Shown: positions 1 through 9,844, counted from the first letter of the stretch. The stretch is DNA of 64,000 bases from CAVYXK01 sp963772445 (GCA_963772445.1 CAVYXK010000014.1:248001-312000), one strand, 5' to 3'. Made by a program: numbers and translations. The notes: generated from the letters alone by a model not told the origin.

Positions 1-1076
1 TCCAGCCGTGCGGAATGCCACGGATCGGGCTGCACGTAGTTGGTCGAGTAACTGAAGGACACGCCGCTGCTCGGGTCGGCCCAGGAATAGCTCGATCCTA
101 CCCCGCCATGGCCGAACGTCGCCGGCGCGCCGATGGTGCCCAGGCCGCGGATGCGGTCGCTCTCCCCACGCACATGCGGCCCCAGCCCGCGATGCATCGG
201 GATCCCGCCCATCTGTGCATCCGGTGTCTCCCCGGTATGGTTCCGCGAGACATAAGAGACCAGCCGCGGCGACAGCAATCGCACGGTCCCCAGGCGCCCG
301 CCCTGCAACAGCATCTGATAGAACGCCGCCATGCCGCGCGCTGTCGCGAACCCTCCGCCGCTCGGCAGTCCAGCGGCGCGGAACTCGACGGAGTTGTCGC
401 GCTCCTCGGGCGCATAGGTATCGGCGCAGCGTGACTGCTGCGCTGCCGGCACCCCCACCATGATCTCTCCGCCCAGGCCCAGCGGCTCGATCACTTTCTG
501 ACGGATCACGTCGCGATAGTCCTGACCGCTAACCGCCTCGATCACCATAGCCTGCACCAGATGCGCAGCGCGGCCGTGATACTGAAGACGTGACCCCGGC
601 GTCCATTCCAGCGAGAAATCGCAAACCTCGGCGCGCATCCGCGCATGGTCGGTCCAGGTCTCGCGCGAGATATTGGCGTTCGGGAACCCGCCCTGATGCG
701 TCATCACCTGGTGCAGTGTGATCTCCCCTTTGCCGCGTGCAGCGAATTCCGGCAGGTGGTCGGCGACGCGGTCCATGAACGACAGCTTGCCTTCTTCCAC
801 TAGCGTCCAGACCGCCGCGCTGGTCAGCACTTTAGTTTGCGAGAACAGCAGAAACAGCGTGTCGTTGGTCGCCGGTACGCGCGTCCCCTCCGTCCGTGCA
901 TCGCCATAGGTCCGAAACAGCGCTAGCTTGCCGTGCCGGGCGACGGCGATCTGTGCGCCGGGATACCGGCCTTCCTCGATATGTGCCCGGATCAGCCGGT
1001 CAAGCGCTTCCAGCGGCTTGATCGCCAGGCCCAGAGCCTCGGGGTTGCTTTCGCTCAGCGGGAATTCGCTCGGCAT
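1..1076 (-). CDS. Serine hydrolase, beta-lactamase (class C/PBP-like) family; cut by the window edge
   Basis: The reverse strand reads from ATG at 1076 without a stop to the left edge, so the C-terminus is missing. The class C beta-lactamase/esterase pattern is visible: an SxxK motif (FSQTK, about residue 80) that would supply the nucleophilic serine and its lysine, then a QVMTHQGGFP segment matching the LLxHxSGL region. The tyrosine position reads QYHG, where YxN is usual. The family hydrolyses esters, amides or beta-lactams; no secretion signal is visible, so a cytoplasmic esterase-like role is more likely than antibiotic resistance. It is divergent from the DUF3237 gene, with about 100 bp between them. 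Family assignment is firm, substrate unknown. Confidence 0.85.
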   Translation of the reverse strand, partial: MPSEFPLSESNPEALGLAIKPLEALDRLIRAHIEEGRYPGAQIAVARHGKLALFRTYGDARTEGTRVPATNDTLFLLFSQTKVLTSAAVWTLVEEGKLSFMDRVADHLPEFAARGKGEITLHQVMTHQGGFPNANISRETWTDHARMRAEVCDFSLEWTPGSRLQYHGRAAHLVQAMVIEAVSGQDYRDVIRQKVIEPLGLGGEIMVGVPAAQQSRCADTYAPEERDNSVEFRAAGLPSGGGFATARGMAAFYQMLLQGGRLGTVRLLSPRLVSYVSRNHTGETPDAQMGGIPMHRGLGPHVRGESDRIRGLGTIGAPATFGHGGVGSSYSWADPSSGVSFSYSTNYVQPDPWHSARL

Positions 1077-1176
1077 CGCCAGTCTCCTGATCGGTTGGCG
1101 GCATGGTAAGGCCGCAACAAGCTTGCCGCCAACCGGTGGATCGGGTCTGATCAGCGCATCGAACAGAAGGGGAGGG

Positions 1177-1641
1177 ATGGCGATGGCGGAGATCCGAACG
1201 GCGCATCTGTTCACCTTGAAGCTGACGGTGGCCGGGATGCAGCCAATTGGACAGACGCCGACGGGTAATCGGCGGGTCGGGCTGGTTGCCAGCGGTACCT
1301 TCGAAGGCGAGCGGCTGCGTGGCGCCGTGTTACCGGGTGGCGCCGATTGGCTGATCGCACGCCCGGACGGCGCCACCACGCTCGACGTGCGGCTGGTGCT
1401 GCAGACCGACGATGGCGCAACGATCGGCCTGACCTATCGCGGCATGCGCCACGGCCCGCCGGACGTGATTGATCGGCTCAACCGGGGAGAGAGGGTCGAT
1501 CCGGCATCATACTATTTCCGCACCGCCCTGGCCTTCGAGACGGCAGCGCCGAAATACGACTGGCTCAACCGGGTGATTGCGGTCGGCACCGGGGATCGGC
1601 TGCCTGACGGGCCGGTGTACGACGTGTTCGAGGTCCTGTAG
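1177..1641 (+). CDS. DUF3237 family protein
   Basis: This 154-aa protein matches DUF3237 in length and pattern: RTAHLFTLKLTV near the N-terminus, a central GADW segment and a YYFRT/YDWLN region near the C-terminus. The function of the family is not established; members often sit beside catabolic oxidoreductase and hydrolase genes, as here. The start ATG 1177 follows AAGGGGAGGG; a second ATG six bases later is equally usable. The stop is two bases before the GTG start of the dehydrogenase gene, so the two are probably co-transcribed. Extending the frame further upstream only reads into the antisense of the serine hydrolase. Confidence 0.8.
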   Translation: MAMAEIRTAHLFTLKLTVAGMQPIGQTPTGNRRVGLVASGTFEGERLRGAVLPGGADWLIARPDGATTLDVRLVLQTDDGATIGLTYRGMRHGPPDVIDRLNRGERVDPASYYFRTALAFETAAPKYDWLNRVIAVGTGDRLPDGPVYDVFEVL

Positions 1642-1643
1642 CC

Positions 1644-2561
1644 GTGGCGACGATCGGCTTCATCGGCCTCGGCAACATGGGTGCGCCGATGGCCGCCAAC
1701 CTGGTGCGTGCCGGCCATCGCGTGGTGGGGTACGACATCAGCCAGGATGCGGTGCGAACGCTGGTCTTTGCCGGCGGCCACGCGGCGCCCAACGCCGGCG
1801 ACACGATGCGCGGGGCAGAGTTCGTCATCACCATGCTACCGGCCGGCGAGCACGTGCGCGAGGTCTGGCTGCACCAAGGCGGCCTCATCGAGGCGATCCG
1901 TGCTGCCGGAACAAGCCCGTTGTTGATCGACTGCTCGACCATCGATGTCGAAAGCGCCCGCGCGGTGGAGCAAGCTGCGCGGGATGCCGGCTTCGAGATG
2001 CTGGATGCGCCGGTTTCGGGCGGAACCACAGGCGCCGCGGCGGGGACGCTGACGTTCATGGTTGGTGGCTCGGAGGCGGGATTCGCCCGCGGCGAGCCGA
2101 TCCTGAAGGCGATGGGCCGTAACATCGTGCATGCCGGCGGGCCGGGCGCCGGCCAGGCGGCGAAGATCTGTAACAACATGATGCTTGCCATCAACATGAT
2201 CGGCGTGTGTGAGGGATTCCTGCTGGCCCAAAGGCTCGGGCTGGACTGGGACCGGCTGCACCAGATCGCCGCTGCCTCGTCCGGCCAGTCCTGGGCTTTG
2301 ACAAGCTACTGCCCGGCGCCCGGGCCGGTACCGGCGGCGCCATCGAACAAGGACTATACGCCGGGCTTCATGGCGGCGTTGATGCTGAAAGATGTGAAAC
2401 TATCACAGGCCGCAGCCGAAGCGACGGGTGCGCCGACGCCGCTCGGCGCGCATGCCGCCGCGCTGTACGGGAAGCTGGTCGCCACCGGCCAGGGATCGAG
2501 CGACTTCTCGGCGATCTTCCGCTGGTTGGCTGCGCAGGACCGATCGTCGGTCGTGACCTGA
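1644..2561 (+). CDS. NAD(P)-dependent 3-hydroxyisobutyrate dehydrogenase-like oxidoreductase
   Basis: A 305-aa beta-hydroxyacid dehydrogenase. The N-terminus carries the Rossmann dinucleotide motif GFIGLGNMG (residues 5-13), followed by a DCSTI segment, the substrate loop DAPVSGG (121-127) and the catalytic lysine in GQAAKICNN (Lys174). The family oxidises 3-hydroxy acids or reduces the semialdehyde with NAD(P). The start is GTG 1644, immediately behind the DUF3237 stop. An acyl-CoA synthetase follows 14 bp after the stop, suggesting that an organic acid is oxidised and then activated to a CoA thioester. The exact substrate cannot be read from the sequence. Confidence 0.88.
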   Translation: MATIGFIGLGNMGAPMAANLVRAGHRVVGYDISQDAVRTLVFAGGHAAPNAGDTMRGAEFVITMLPAGEHVREVWLHQGGLIEAIRAAGTSPLLIDCSTIDVESARAVEQAARDAGFEMLDAPVSGGTTGAAAGTLTFMVGGSEAGFARGEPILKAMGRNIVHAGGPGAGQAAKICNNMMLAINMIGVCEGFLLAQRLGLDWDRLHQIAAASSGQSWALTSYCPAPGPVPAAPSNKDYTPGFMAALMLKDVKLSQAAAEATGAPTPLGAHAAALYGKLVATGQGSSDFSAIFRWLAAQDRSSVVT

Positions 2562-2575
2562 CAAGGGAGGGGGGA

Positions 2576-4265
2576 ATGTCAGCTGAACGCTTCAAGGCGG
2601 CGCGCGATATTCTGTTCGCACATCGCGCCGACCACGACGCCGCCTGTCGGGAGTTCTGCTGGCCTGACCTACATCGTTTCAACTGGGCGCTCGATTGGTT
2701 CGACGCCGAGTTGGCGAAGGGTCCGCTCGCCGACCGGCCGGCATTGAAGATCGTCGGCGATGGCGCGGCGGAACTGAGCTTCGCCGAGCTGTCCGCACGC
2801 TCGAACCGCGTCGCGAACGGCCTGCGCGCGCTGGGCGTCGCCCGGGGTGATCGCATCCTGCTGATGCTCGGCAACGTCGTCCCGCTGTGGGAAGTGATGC
2901 TGGCGGCGATGAAGCTTGGCGCGGTCGTCATCCCGGCCACCACGCTGCTCACCCGGGCCGACCTGCTCGACCGGTTCGAGCGTGGGCGTGTCCGCCATGT
3001 CGTCGCCGGGCCTGGGGAAACGGCGAAATTCGAGGGAATCGGCAAGGGCCTGACGCTGATCTCGCTGGGCGAGGCGCCGTCCGGCTGGCATCGCTATGAC
3101 TCGCTGTTGGAGGCTTCGGCTGCCTTCACGCCGGATGGGCCGACATCGGCCAGCGATCCGCTGCTGCTCTACTTCACGTCCGGCACGACGGCGAAACCCA
3201 AGCTGGTGCAGCACAGCCACGAAAGCTACCCGGTCGGGCATTTGACCACGATGTATGTGCTTGGGCTGCAACCGGGCGACATGCATCTGAATATCTCCTC
3301 GCCCGGTTGGGCGAAGCACGCCTATAGCTGCTTCTTCGCGCCCTGGAACGCGGGGGCGACGGTGTTCATCGCCAACCAGCCGCGCTTCGCAGCGCGCGGA
3401 ATGTTGGACGCCATTGCCACGGGCGGCGTCACCACGCTTTGTGCGCCGCCCACCGTCTGGCGGATGTTCGTGCAAGAGGACCTGCGATCCTGGAAGACGC
3501 AGTTGCGCGAGGTCTGCTCGGCCGGCGAGCCGCTTAACCCGGAGGTCATCGAAGCGGTGCGTGCCGCCTGGGGCCTGACCGTGCGCGATTTCTATGGCCA
3601 GACCGAAACCACGACCCAGATCGGCAACCCGCCGGGCCTGCCGGTGAAGCCCGGTTCGATGGGCAAGCCGATGCCGGGCTATCGTATCCGCTTGCTCGAT
3701 GTCGATGGAAACGATGCGGATGAAGGCGAGGTGTGCATCGCGCTCGAACTCGAAGCCGACCGGATTGATGTCGGGCTATCAGCGCGACGATGGCACGCTG
3801 CCGCCGATGCAGGAAGACGTGTACCGTACCGGCGATGTAGCCGTGCGCGACGCCGACGGGTATTACACCTATGTGGGCCGTGCCGACGACATCTTCAAAG
3901 CCTCCGACTACCGGATCAGCCCGTTCGAGCTGGAAAGCCTGCTGATCGAGCACGCAGCAGTGGCCGAAGCTGCGGTGGTGCCTGCCCCCGATCCCGTGCG
4001 CACCGCGATCCCGAAAGCCTATGTCGTGCTGGCCGCGGGCTGGGCGCCGGACCGGGCCACGGCGTTGGCCATCTTCCGCCATATCCGCGAGCGCGCCGCG
4101 CCGTACAAACGGGTGAGGCGCATCGAGTTCGCCGAGTTGCCGAAGACGATCTCCGGCAAGATCCGCCGCGTCGAGTTGCGCCTGGCAGAGACGCAGCGCG
4201 CCAGGGATGGTACGCGCGGGGCCGAGTTCCGCCAGGAGGACTTGCCCGAGCTACGCGGCGGGTAA
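2576..4265 (+). pseudogene. AMP-forming acyl-CoA synthetase, frameshifted
   Basis: The start ATG 2576 follows GGGAGGGGGGA. The first 400 residues contain the ANL-superfamily P-loop YFTSGTTAKPK and the YGQTETT motif. At about 3755-3768 the coherent protein moves to the +1 frame, which continues SGYQRDDG, the hinge-region YRTGDVA, GRADDIFK and the C-terminal catalytic lysine region PKTISGKIRR, ending at 4265. The original frame beyond this point is arginine-rich nonsense running to 4507. The intact enzyme would be about 560 aa and closest to medium-chain or aryl acyl-CoA synthetases. A one-base net change explains everything; a sequencing error is an alternative to genuine inactivation. Confidence 0.85.
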
Positions 4266-4272
4266 ATTTCCA

Positions 4273-4315
4273 CCTCTCCCGCTCTGCGGGAGAGGTCGCC
4301 GCGTGCAGCGCGGCG
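4273..4315. repeat. REP-like double hairpin after the synthetase gene
   Basis: Two adjacent hairpins lie eight bases after the synthetase stop: a perfect 10-bp stem (4273-4282 with 4286-4295) with a 3-base loop, then a 7-bp CGCCGCG/CGCGGCG stem (4297-4303 with 4309-4315). The sequence is of the CTCTCCC...GGGAGAG type dispersed in alphaproteobacterial intergenic regions. It could also act as a terminator, though no T-run follows. Confidence 0.7.
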
Positions 4316-4347
4316 GGTGAGGGTGCCGGGGCGGTGGAGTCATCAGA

Positions 4348-5427
4348 GTGGGCGACCAATCCAACGAAAGGCAGGCCAGCAAGCTGCGCCGCCACCGAAA
4401 GTACGCCGCTGACTCCACAATACAGAGCCGGCTGCCCACCGCCGACATGCCCCATTCTCGGCGCTACGCAGGGATGGCAGACGTTGTGCCGGCCTCGGGT
4501 ATCGTGACAGTCCCAGCATCGGGGTTGACCCTCGAGGCCGTGTGCGACCGCATAGTTTGCGGAGACGCAGTATCCGTCCTGCGGCAGCTTCCGGCGGAAT
4601 GGTGCGCGTGCGCCGTCACCTCCCCGCCTTATTGGCACACGGTCGATTACGGGATTCCTGATCAGGTCGGCCTGGGGTCTTACGAGCAATATCTTGACGA
4701 ACTCGACGCCGTTTGGTCGGAGATAGCGCGCGTCCTGCTGCCGAACGGCAAATTCTGCCTGAATGTCCCGCTATTGCCGCTGTCGAAGGCGATCTCCGAG
4801 GCAGCTTTCGGTACGACCCACACGAGAATCCTCATCGATCTCTATTCCGACATAAAACGCCGAATCGAGACACACACCTGCCTGCAGCTCTTCAGCCTCT
4901 ATGTCTGGGAGAAGCAGACTACCGAGAAGATGTTCGGGTCGTATCCCTATCCACCGAACCTGTACGAACGGAACTACATCGAATTCATCGCTGTCTTCGT
5001 TAAGCCCGGCGCGCCTCGCGTCCTGCCTGCCGCCGTCAAGGGCGCGTCACGCGTCTCTCAGCAAGAATGGATGGACCTGACCCAGCAGATTTGGTGGATG
5101 TATCCGGACAACATCCCCCGCCAGGACGGTCATCCGGCTCCATTCCCCGAAGCTCTGCCCAACCGGTTGGTCGCGATGTACACCTTCCGCGGCGTTCCGG
5201 AGCTTGGCTTTTCCGGCGATATCGTCCTGGACCCATTCGCCGGTTCCGGGACAACCTGCGTTGCTGCAAGGCGGCTGGGACGTCGTTACATCGGAATCGA
5301 GCTGAACCCGGATTTCTGCCGCCTCGCCCAGCATCGCATCGTGTCCACTCCGGTCCGGCCAGTGATCATGAGTGGCCATCGCCCTAATGATCGGCCAGAG
5401 TCGCAGCTATCCCTCCTCCGCAAGTAG
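4348..5427 (+). CDS. Orphan DNA methyltransferase, beta class (probably N4-cytosine)
   Basis: The protein carries motif IV as TSPPYW (residues 91-96 from the GTG at 4348) and motif I, the AdoMet-binding loop DPFAGSGTT, near the C-terminus (about 295-303). This IV-then-I order is the beta class. TSPPY is commoner in N4-cytosine enzymes than the DPPY of N6-adenine enzymes, but the modified base is an inference. The start is uncertain: GTG 4348 follows GGTGGAG, while ATG 4474 sits closer to the conserved core (RIVCGDAVSVL). No restriction gene is adjacent; the flanks are a frameshifted synthetase and a decayed hydrogenase-type fragment, so it is an orphan methylase or the survivor of a lost system. 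Confidence 0.88.
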   Translation: MGDQSNERQASKLRRHRKYAADSTIQSRLPTADMPHSRRYAGMADVVPASGIVTVPASGLTLEAVCDRIVCGDAVSVLRQLPAEWCACAVTSPPYWHTVDYGIPDQVGLGSYEQYLDELDAVWSEIARVLLPNGKFCLNVPLLPLSKAISEAAFGTTHTRILIDLYSDIKRRIETHTCLQLFSLYVWEKQTTEKMFGSYPYPPNLYERNYIEFIAVFVKPGAPRVLPAAVKGASRVSQQEWMDLTQQIWWMYPDNIPRQDGHPAPFPEALPNRLVAMYTFRGVPELGFSGDIVLDPFAGSGTTCVAARRLGRRYIGIELNPDFCRLAQHRIVSTPVRPVIMSGHRPNDRPESQLSLLRK

Positions 5428-5460
5428 ACCGGCACACCCTGCGGCGCCCTGGCATCCATC

Positions 5461-5777
5461 TCAGCCCCGACCAAGCAGCGCCAGCAGGCCCTGTAAAAGC
5501 TGCGTCGGGCTCGGTGGACATCCGCGGATGACAAGATCGACCGGCACCACCTTCGCAACGGCGCCCGACGCAAACAGCGCTATCGGCAAAAACCCCCACG
5601 CCCTGCCGCGCAATCGCCGACCGCGACCACCCATTTCGGGGCAGGTCTCGCTCCGCCGAGGCGCCGACGCGCCGCTGCGTCGAGCTGCGCCGGGAGTGCC
5701 GACAGCTTCGAGGGCAGGACCAGGCTCGGTTGCTGGCGGACGCAGGCCTCGCAGCAGGTTCTGAGCATCACCAGCAC
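5461..5777 (-). pseudogene. Remnant of a NuoB/[NiFe]-hydrogenase small-subunit-like gene
   Basis: Two reverse-strand frames together spell a conserved NuoB/HyfI-type C-terminus: PKWVVAVGDCA in one frame (about 5610-5640), and further on VVPVDLVIRGCPPSP and LLQGLLALL in another, ending at a stop at 5461. The cysteines in GDCA and RGCPP match two of the ligands of the proximal iron-sulfur cluster in that family. The N-terminal half and all partner subunits are missing, and at least one frameshift separates the two blocks. This is a decayed fragment, not a working gene. It is an identification from motif memory; a profile search would settle it. Confidence 0.6.
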
Positions 5778-6401
5778 CCTGCGTTATTCCTGCACAGGCA
5801 GGAATCCACTGCTCTGCGCTGGGAGCACTTGGAACCACCTCCGGATACCTGCCTTCGCAGGCGTGACGCTACCGGTTCGTCCGTATTACAGATCATGGTC
5901 GGAATAGGAGTTGCGAGCACCCCAAATCTATGGTTAAGCTTTAGCGTGATCGTTGATCGATCGGCTTCGCCGATAAGCGGACAGTCCGAGCGGAAATTGC
6001 GAATCCGTGCGGGAGATCGCCGTTAGAAGATCTTGTAAAAAGGCGCTGAAGACACGACCAAACTCAGCCTTATGCGATCTCGCCAGTTGGACAGTTGGGC
6101 GCCCAGTTTGCCCGCGTCTCAGATTACTGTAAGCACTACGAAGTGAGCGTTGCCTTGCTTGCAAGTTCGTGCCGATGGCAGGAATTCAAGATTCAACGCA
6201 GCGACGCCTGCTATTCGGCGTCTGTGCGCTTCTGTGCTGGACCTTTCACTTGTCGATATCGGCCAAACCATGTCAACAAACCTGAATCAGATACGAATGT
6301 ATCCGATAAAGCTGCACTTGAGTTTCGCTTCTCTTATTGCCGCGGTTGTCTCGCTCGAATGCAGCTCGACAACGAGCGGCACAGCCGCGGTCGCGGGCCG
6401 C
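5778..6401. other. Intergenic stretch without a supported gene
   Basis: No reading frame here resembles a protein. Near 5783-5870 there is a dispersed-repeat-like palindromic segment (ATTCCTGC...GCAGGAATCC followed by a TACCTGCCTTCGCAGG arm). The rest is lower in GC than the flanking genes and shows nothing recognisable. Confidence 0.5.
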
Positions 6402-8057
6402 TCAGGCGGCCTTGCCACGGGCGCAGAAGCAGGACACCGACACCGGCAGGTCGGCGCGGGCGGCGGCGAAGTCCACGCGTTGGCGGATAAGAGCCGCCTC
6501 CGCGGTCTCGCCGCGCCGTTCGAGGCAGTCGAGCAGCCCGCGCAGCGCCCAAAGGTTGTCCGGGTGGATCTGCGCCCTGGGTAGCGCGCCGCCGAGGCCG
6601 AGATCCTCGCGATAGACCACCCCCGCCTCCGCCGCGCGGCCCTGCTCCAGCAGCAGCGCACCGAGCGCGTGGCGGACCGGCTGCATCCAGCCCCACGGCT
6701 CGTCGTAGGGCAGGTCGTCCTCCAGTGCGATGGCGGTGCGAAGACGGGCGAAGGCCGTGTCGTGGTCGCCGCGGCGATAGGCGATCTCACCCTCCAGCAT
6801 CTGCTCGGCGATGGCCAATAGCTGCACGCACGGCACGTTGTGGATTTGCCGCGACTTCGGCACAAGTTTCGCGGCCTCCCGGAACAGTGCCTGTTCGACT
6901 TCCGCTGCCGGCACGTCGCCCAGCGCTGCGTGCGCGACGCCCTTGGCGTAGTGCATCATCGCCACGGTGTTGCAGTAGAGTTCGCGGTCCGCCGGCAGAT
7001 CCAGCGCGATGATCTCGCGCCATTTGCCGAAGCGGATCAGGACGTGCTGCCTGATGGAAACGTAGCTCTCGAAGAAATCGGCCATGGGCGGCGAGGGAAT
7101 GCGCAGCATCTCCTCGGGCATGGTCTCGATCAGCTCGTCGGCGGCGGCGATAGCGGGCGCGTACTGGCCGAGGAACATGGCGCCGTAGGCAGTGAAGTGG
7201 TAATTGTGAATCCGGTAGCCCGAATAGAAATTCATCGGCCCGGCGCGGTCGTAGAACTTGCGGTCCGCGATGATCGCCTTCTGATTCCAGTGCATCGCGT
7301 CGCGGTAGTGGCCGCATTGTATGTCGATGTGGGTGGGCATGTGCACCAGGTGGCCCATGTCGGGGGTCAGCTCGCGCAGCCGGTCTCCGGTGACCAACGC
7401 CACCTCCGGATGCGGCGACATCTCCATCAGGTGGACGTGCAGGTGCAGAAGACCGGGGTGGTTCATTGCCCCGGGCAGATCGCGGAAGGCGGACTCGAGC
7501 ACCTCGCGCGCCTCGAAGGTGCCGGCGCCGGGAGCGGCCTCGCCGGTACGCAGATCCCACATGCGCCAGGGCGTCCGGTTGAGGATCGCTTCGACGAAGA
7601 TGCAGCGTAGATCGAGGTCATCGGGATGCGCCCGGTGCGCGCGGCGCATGGCGTCGGCAAAGGCATCGTTCCAGGGGCGCTGGTCGTCGATCGGGTCGCG
7701 CTGTGGATAGCGGGCGGGCAGCGCCTCGATCAGCGCGCGTTCCGGCGCGCTGACGCCGTCAGCCAGTGCCAGGGCAGCGCGGGTGGAGTCATAAGCGCGG
7801 GCGAGCGCCGCGGCCTTACCGGCGGGATCCATCAGTTCCCAGGGGAAATTGTAGTTCGGCCCGGCCGCGTAGCCGATGCCCCAATGGGCCATGGCACAGT
7901 TCGGGTCGGCCTCCAGCGCCTTCTCGAAGCAGGCGACGGCCTCCTCGTGGTGGAAGCCGAAGCACCAGTTGAGGCCACGGTCGAACCAGCGCTGGGCGTC
8001 CGCCGAGCTGGTGGTCACCGTCCGGGAGTACCGGCCGAGATCATAGGGATAATCCAC
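6402..8057 (-). CDS. Tetratricopeptide-repeat protein
   Basis: A 551-aa all-helical protein. TPR-like units are visible: RWFDRGLNWCFGFHHEEAVA and CFEKALEADPNCAMAHWGI near residues 20-60, and further repeats containing AIAAADELIE and GDHDTAFARLRTAIALEDD toward the C-terminus. The centre has a histidine-rich block (GLLHLHVHLMEMS, then HLVHMPTHID). That pattern is seen in soluble TPR proteins of unknown function and hints at metal binding, which is unproven. GTG 8057 is preferred because GGAGGAGAC lies just upstream; a longer frame to 8114 has no such site. There is no signal peptide and no operon partner. Confidence 0.8.
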   Translation of the reverse strand: MDYPYDLGRYSRTVTTSSADAQRWFDRGLNWCFGFHHEEAVACFEKALEADPNCAMAHWGIGYAAGPNYNFPWELMDPAGKAAALARAYDSTRAALALADGVSAPERALIEALPARYPQRDPIDDQRPWNDAFADAMRRAHRAHPDDLDLRCIFVEAILNRTPWRMWDLRTGEAAPGAGTFEAREVLESAFRDLPGAMNHPGLLHLHVHLMEMSPHPEVALVTGDRLRELTPDMGHLVHMPTHIDIQCGHYRDAMHWNQKAIIADRKFYDRAGPMNFYSGYRIHNYHFTAYGAMFLGQYAPAIAAADELIETMPEEMLRIPSPPMADFFESYVSIRQHVLIRFGKWREIIALDLPADRELYCNTVAMMHYAKGVAHAALGDVPAAEVEQALFREAAKLVPKSRQIHNVPCVQLLAIAEQMLEGEIAYRRGDHDTAFARLRTAIALEDDLPYDEPWGWMQPVRHALGALLLEQGRAAEAGVVYREDLGLGGALPRAQIHPDNLWALRGLLDCLERRGETAEAALIRQRVDFAAARADLPVSVSCFCARGKAA

Positions 8058-8114
8058 GTCGTCTCCTCCGCCATCTTTGGTTGCAGTCGGCAAGCCGACC
8101 GACGCTCCTCGCAC

Positions 8115-8580
8115 CCGTCACGCGCACCCGCGGTTGGCCGCACGCGGAGGTCCCGTTCACCGACATTGCCCACAGGGGCGACGGTTTCGCGCCCCCACTG
8201 AACAATATCCATCGCCCGTGCCGTTCGCCAACGATTTTATCGTGCCGAGCGCGGCAGAGGTTACTGCCGCGTGTGATGAATGCCGTGACAGCTCGGCTTT
8301 CGATCCAAAGCCCATCCTTCGACGCGCGTCTCCAGGAACTGGTGGCGTTGGACGCAGCGCGGAAATGGGACCAGGATCTGCTGAAACAGGCCGTGTGGCG
8401 CTATGACATCGAGCATTTGGAATGGATCGGGCGTCCACACCGAACGATCCCGGCACGGACGCAAGGTATCGTCCGTCGGCTTACTGGCCCCGTTATCGCG
8501 GGCGGTGTCGCACCCACCTGAACAGAGTCGATCGACCGGGTCCGCAAAGGCGGCTATGAGGCCTTCGTTCGGCGGGTTTT
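8115..8580. other. Intergenic region, no supported gene
   Basis: Between the divergent TPR and racemase-family genes there are only short overlapping frames with no recognisable motif. It presumably holds both promoters. A purine-rich GAGGAGG at about 8583 is the ribosome binding site of the downstream gene. Confidence 0.5.
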
Positions 8581-8595
8581 CGAGGAGGTTTCCCG

Positions 8596-9792
8596 ATGAA
8601 GATCACGGACATCAAGTGCGCCGTCATCGCCAGCAGTCCGGTGATCCGGATCACGACGGACCAGGGCATCATCGGCTGGAGCCAGATCGAGACGCCCAAG
8701 CCCTACCTGCAGCCGATCGTGCTGCAACTGAAATCGTGGCTGGTCGGACAGGATCCGGTCAACGTCGAGCGCGTGATGCGCCGCATCCGCGCGCGCGGCG
8801 GCTTCAAACCCTGGGGCGCCGCGGTCAGCGCCATCGAGATGGCGCTCTGGGATATTGCCGGCAAGGCGGCCGGCGTGCCAGTCTATCGACTGCTCGGCGG
8901 CAAGGTGCGCGACCAGGTGCGAACCTATCGCACGCTCTATCACGAGCCCGGCATAAAGCACACGATCGAGGATTATGTCCGGTGGGCCGAGATCGGCAAG
9001 GCGCTGCCGGAGAAATTCGGGATGTTCAAGCTGCCGACCTCCTTTCACTCCTCGATGGTCAGAGAGGTGCCGGAGTTCTTCTACGGCGCGCTGCAGAGCG
9101 ACGCCCCGTTCCCCTATCCCAACCGCGGCGCGTTGACCGAATATGGGTTCAGGCATCTCGTCGAATGCGTCGCCGCCGCCAAGCAGACGCTCGGGGAGGC
9201 ATACGGCCTCGCGGTCGACGCCGGTCCGGGCTACCTCGCCCATGATGCGCTGCGCTTTGCGAAGGCGCTGGAGCACCTTCACCTGCTTTGGGTCGAAGAC
9301 ATGATCACGGGCGATTATGTTCCGTTCGTTAACCCGGATGTCTACCGCGAGGTGACCGCGCACACGACCACGCCGATCCACACGGGCGAGCAGATCTACC
9401 TGCGGCAGAATTACAAGGCGCTGATCGAAGGCCACTCGGTGAACGTGGTCGGCCCCGATCCGTGTGACGTTGGCGGTATTGCGGAGCTGAAGTGGATTGC
9501 CGAATACGCCGACCTGCATGGCATCGCCATGGCTCCCCATGGCACGGCAAACGGGATCTTCGGCCTTGCCGCGCTGATCCAGGTCTGCGCCACGCTGCCT
9601 GACAACTTCATCGCCTTCGAATACCCGGCCCGGTTCGAGCCCTTCTGGTATGAGATCACCGAGGGCTTCGATGGTGTCCCGGTGCGTAACGGCATGATCG
9701 ACGTCCCTGATCGCCCGGGGGTGGGTGTGAACCTGATTCCCGACGCGGCGCGTGCTTACCTCTCGGAGGGGGATACCGACTTCTTCGATTAG
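8596..9792 (+). CDS. Mandelate racemase/muconate lactonizing enzyme family protein
   Basis: A 398-aa member of the enolase superfamily with the capping N-terminal domain and a TIM-barrel. Candidate metal ligands are Asp208 (AVDAGPG), Glu234 (WVEDM) and Glu265 (HTGEQ), and His315 in APHGTANG is the likely general base; a lysine in MFKLP lies on the opposite strand. The family abstracts a proton alpha to a carboxylate, giving racemases, cycloisomerases and sugar-acid dehydratases. The spacing and single His base suggest an acid-sugar dehydratase, which is inference. The start ATG 8596 follows GAGGAGGTTTCCCG. It stands alone, convergent with the minus-strand SDR cluster. Confidence 0.9.
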   Translation: MKITDIKCAVIASSPVIRITTDQGIIGWSQIETPKPYLQPIVLQLKSWLVGQDPVNVERVMRRIRARGGFKPWGAAVSAIEMALWDIAGKAAGVPVYRLLGGKVRDQVRTYRTLYHEPGIKHTIEDYVRWAEIGKALPEKFGMFKLPTSFHSSMVREVPEFFYGALQSDAPFPYPNRGALTEYGFRHLVECVAAAKQTLGEAYGLAVDAGPGYLAHDALRFAKALEHLHLLWVEDMITGDYVPFVNPDVYREVTAHTTTPIHTGEQIYLRQNYKALIEGHSVNVVGPDPCDVGGIAELKWIAEYADLHGIAMAPHGTANGIFGLAALIQVCATLPDNFIAFEYPARFEPFWYEITEGFDGVPVRNGMIDVPDRPGVGVNLIPDAARAYLSEGDTDFFD

Positions 9793-9844
9793 GAGAGACC
9801 GCCGCGGCGTCCAGTTCGGACAATCGGTCGGATGCTTTCTCAGT

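Noticed and set aside
8077..8521. Overlapping frames upstream of the racemase-family gene
   Set aside because: No family, no ribosome binding site, and partly antisense to the TPR gene start region.
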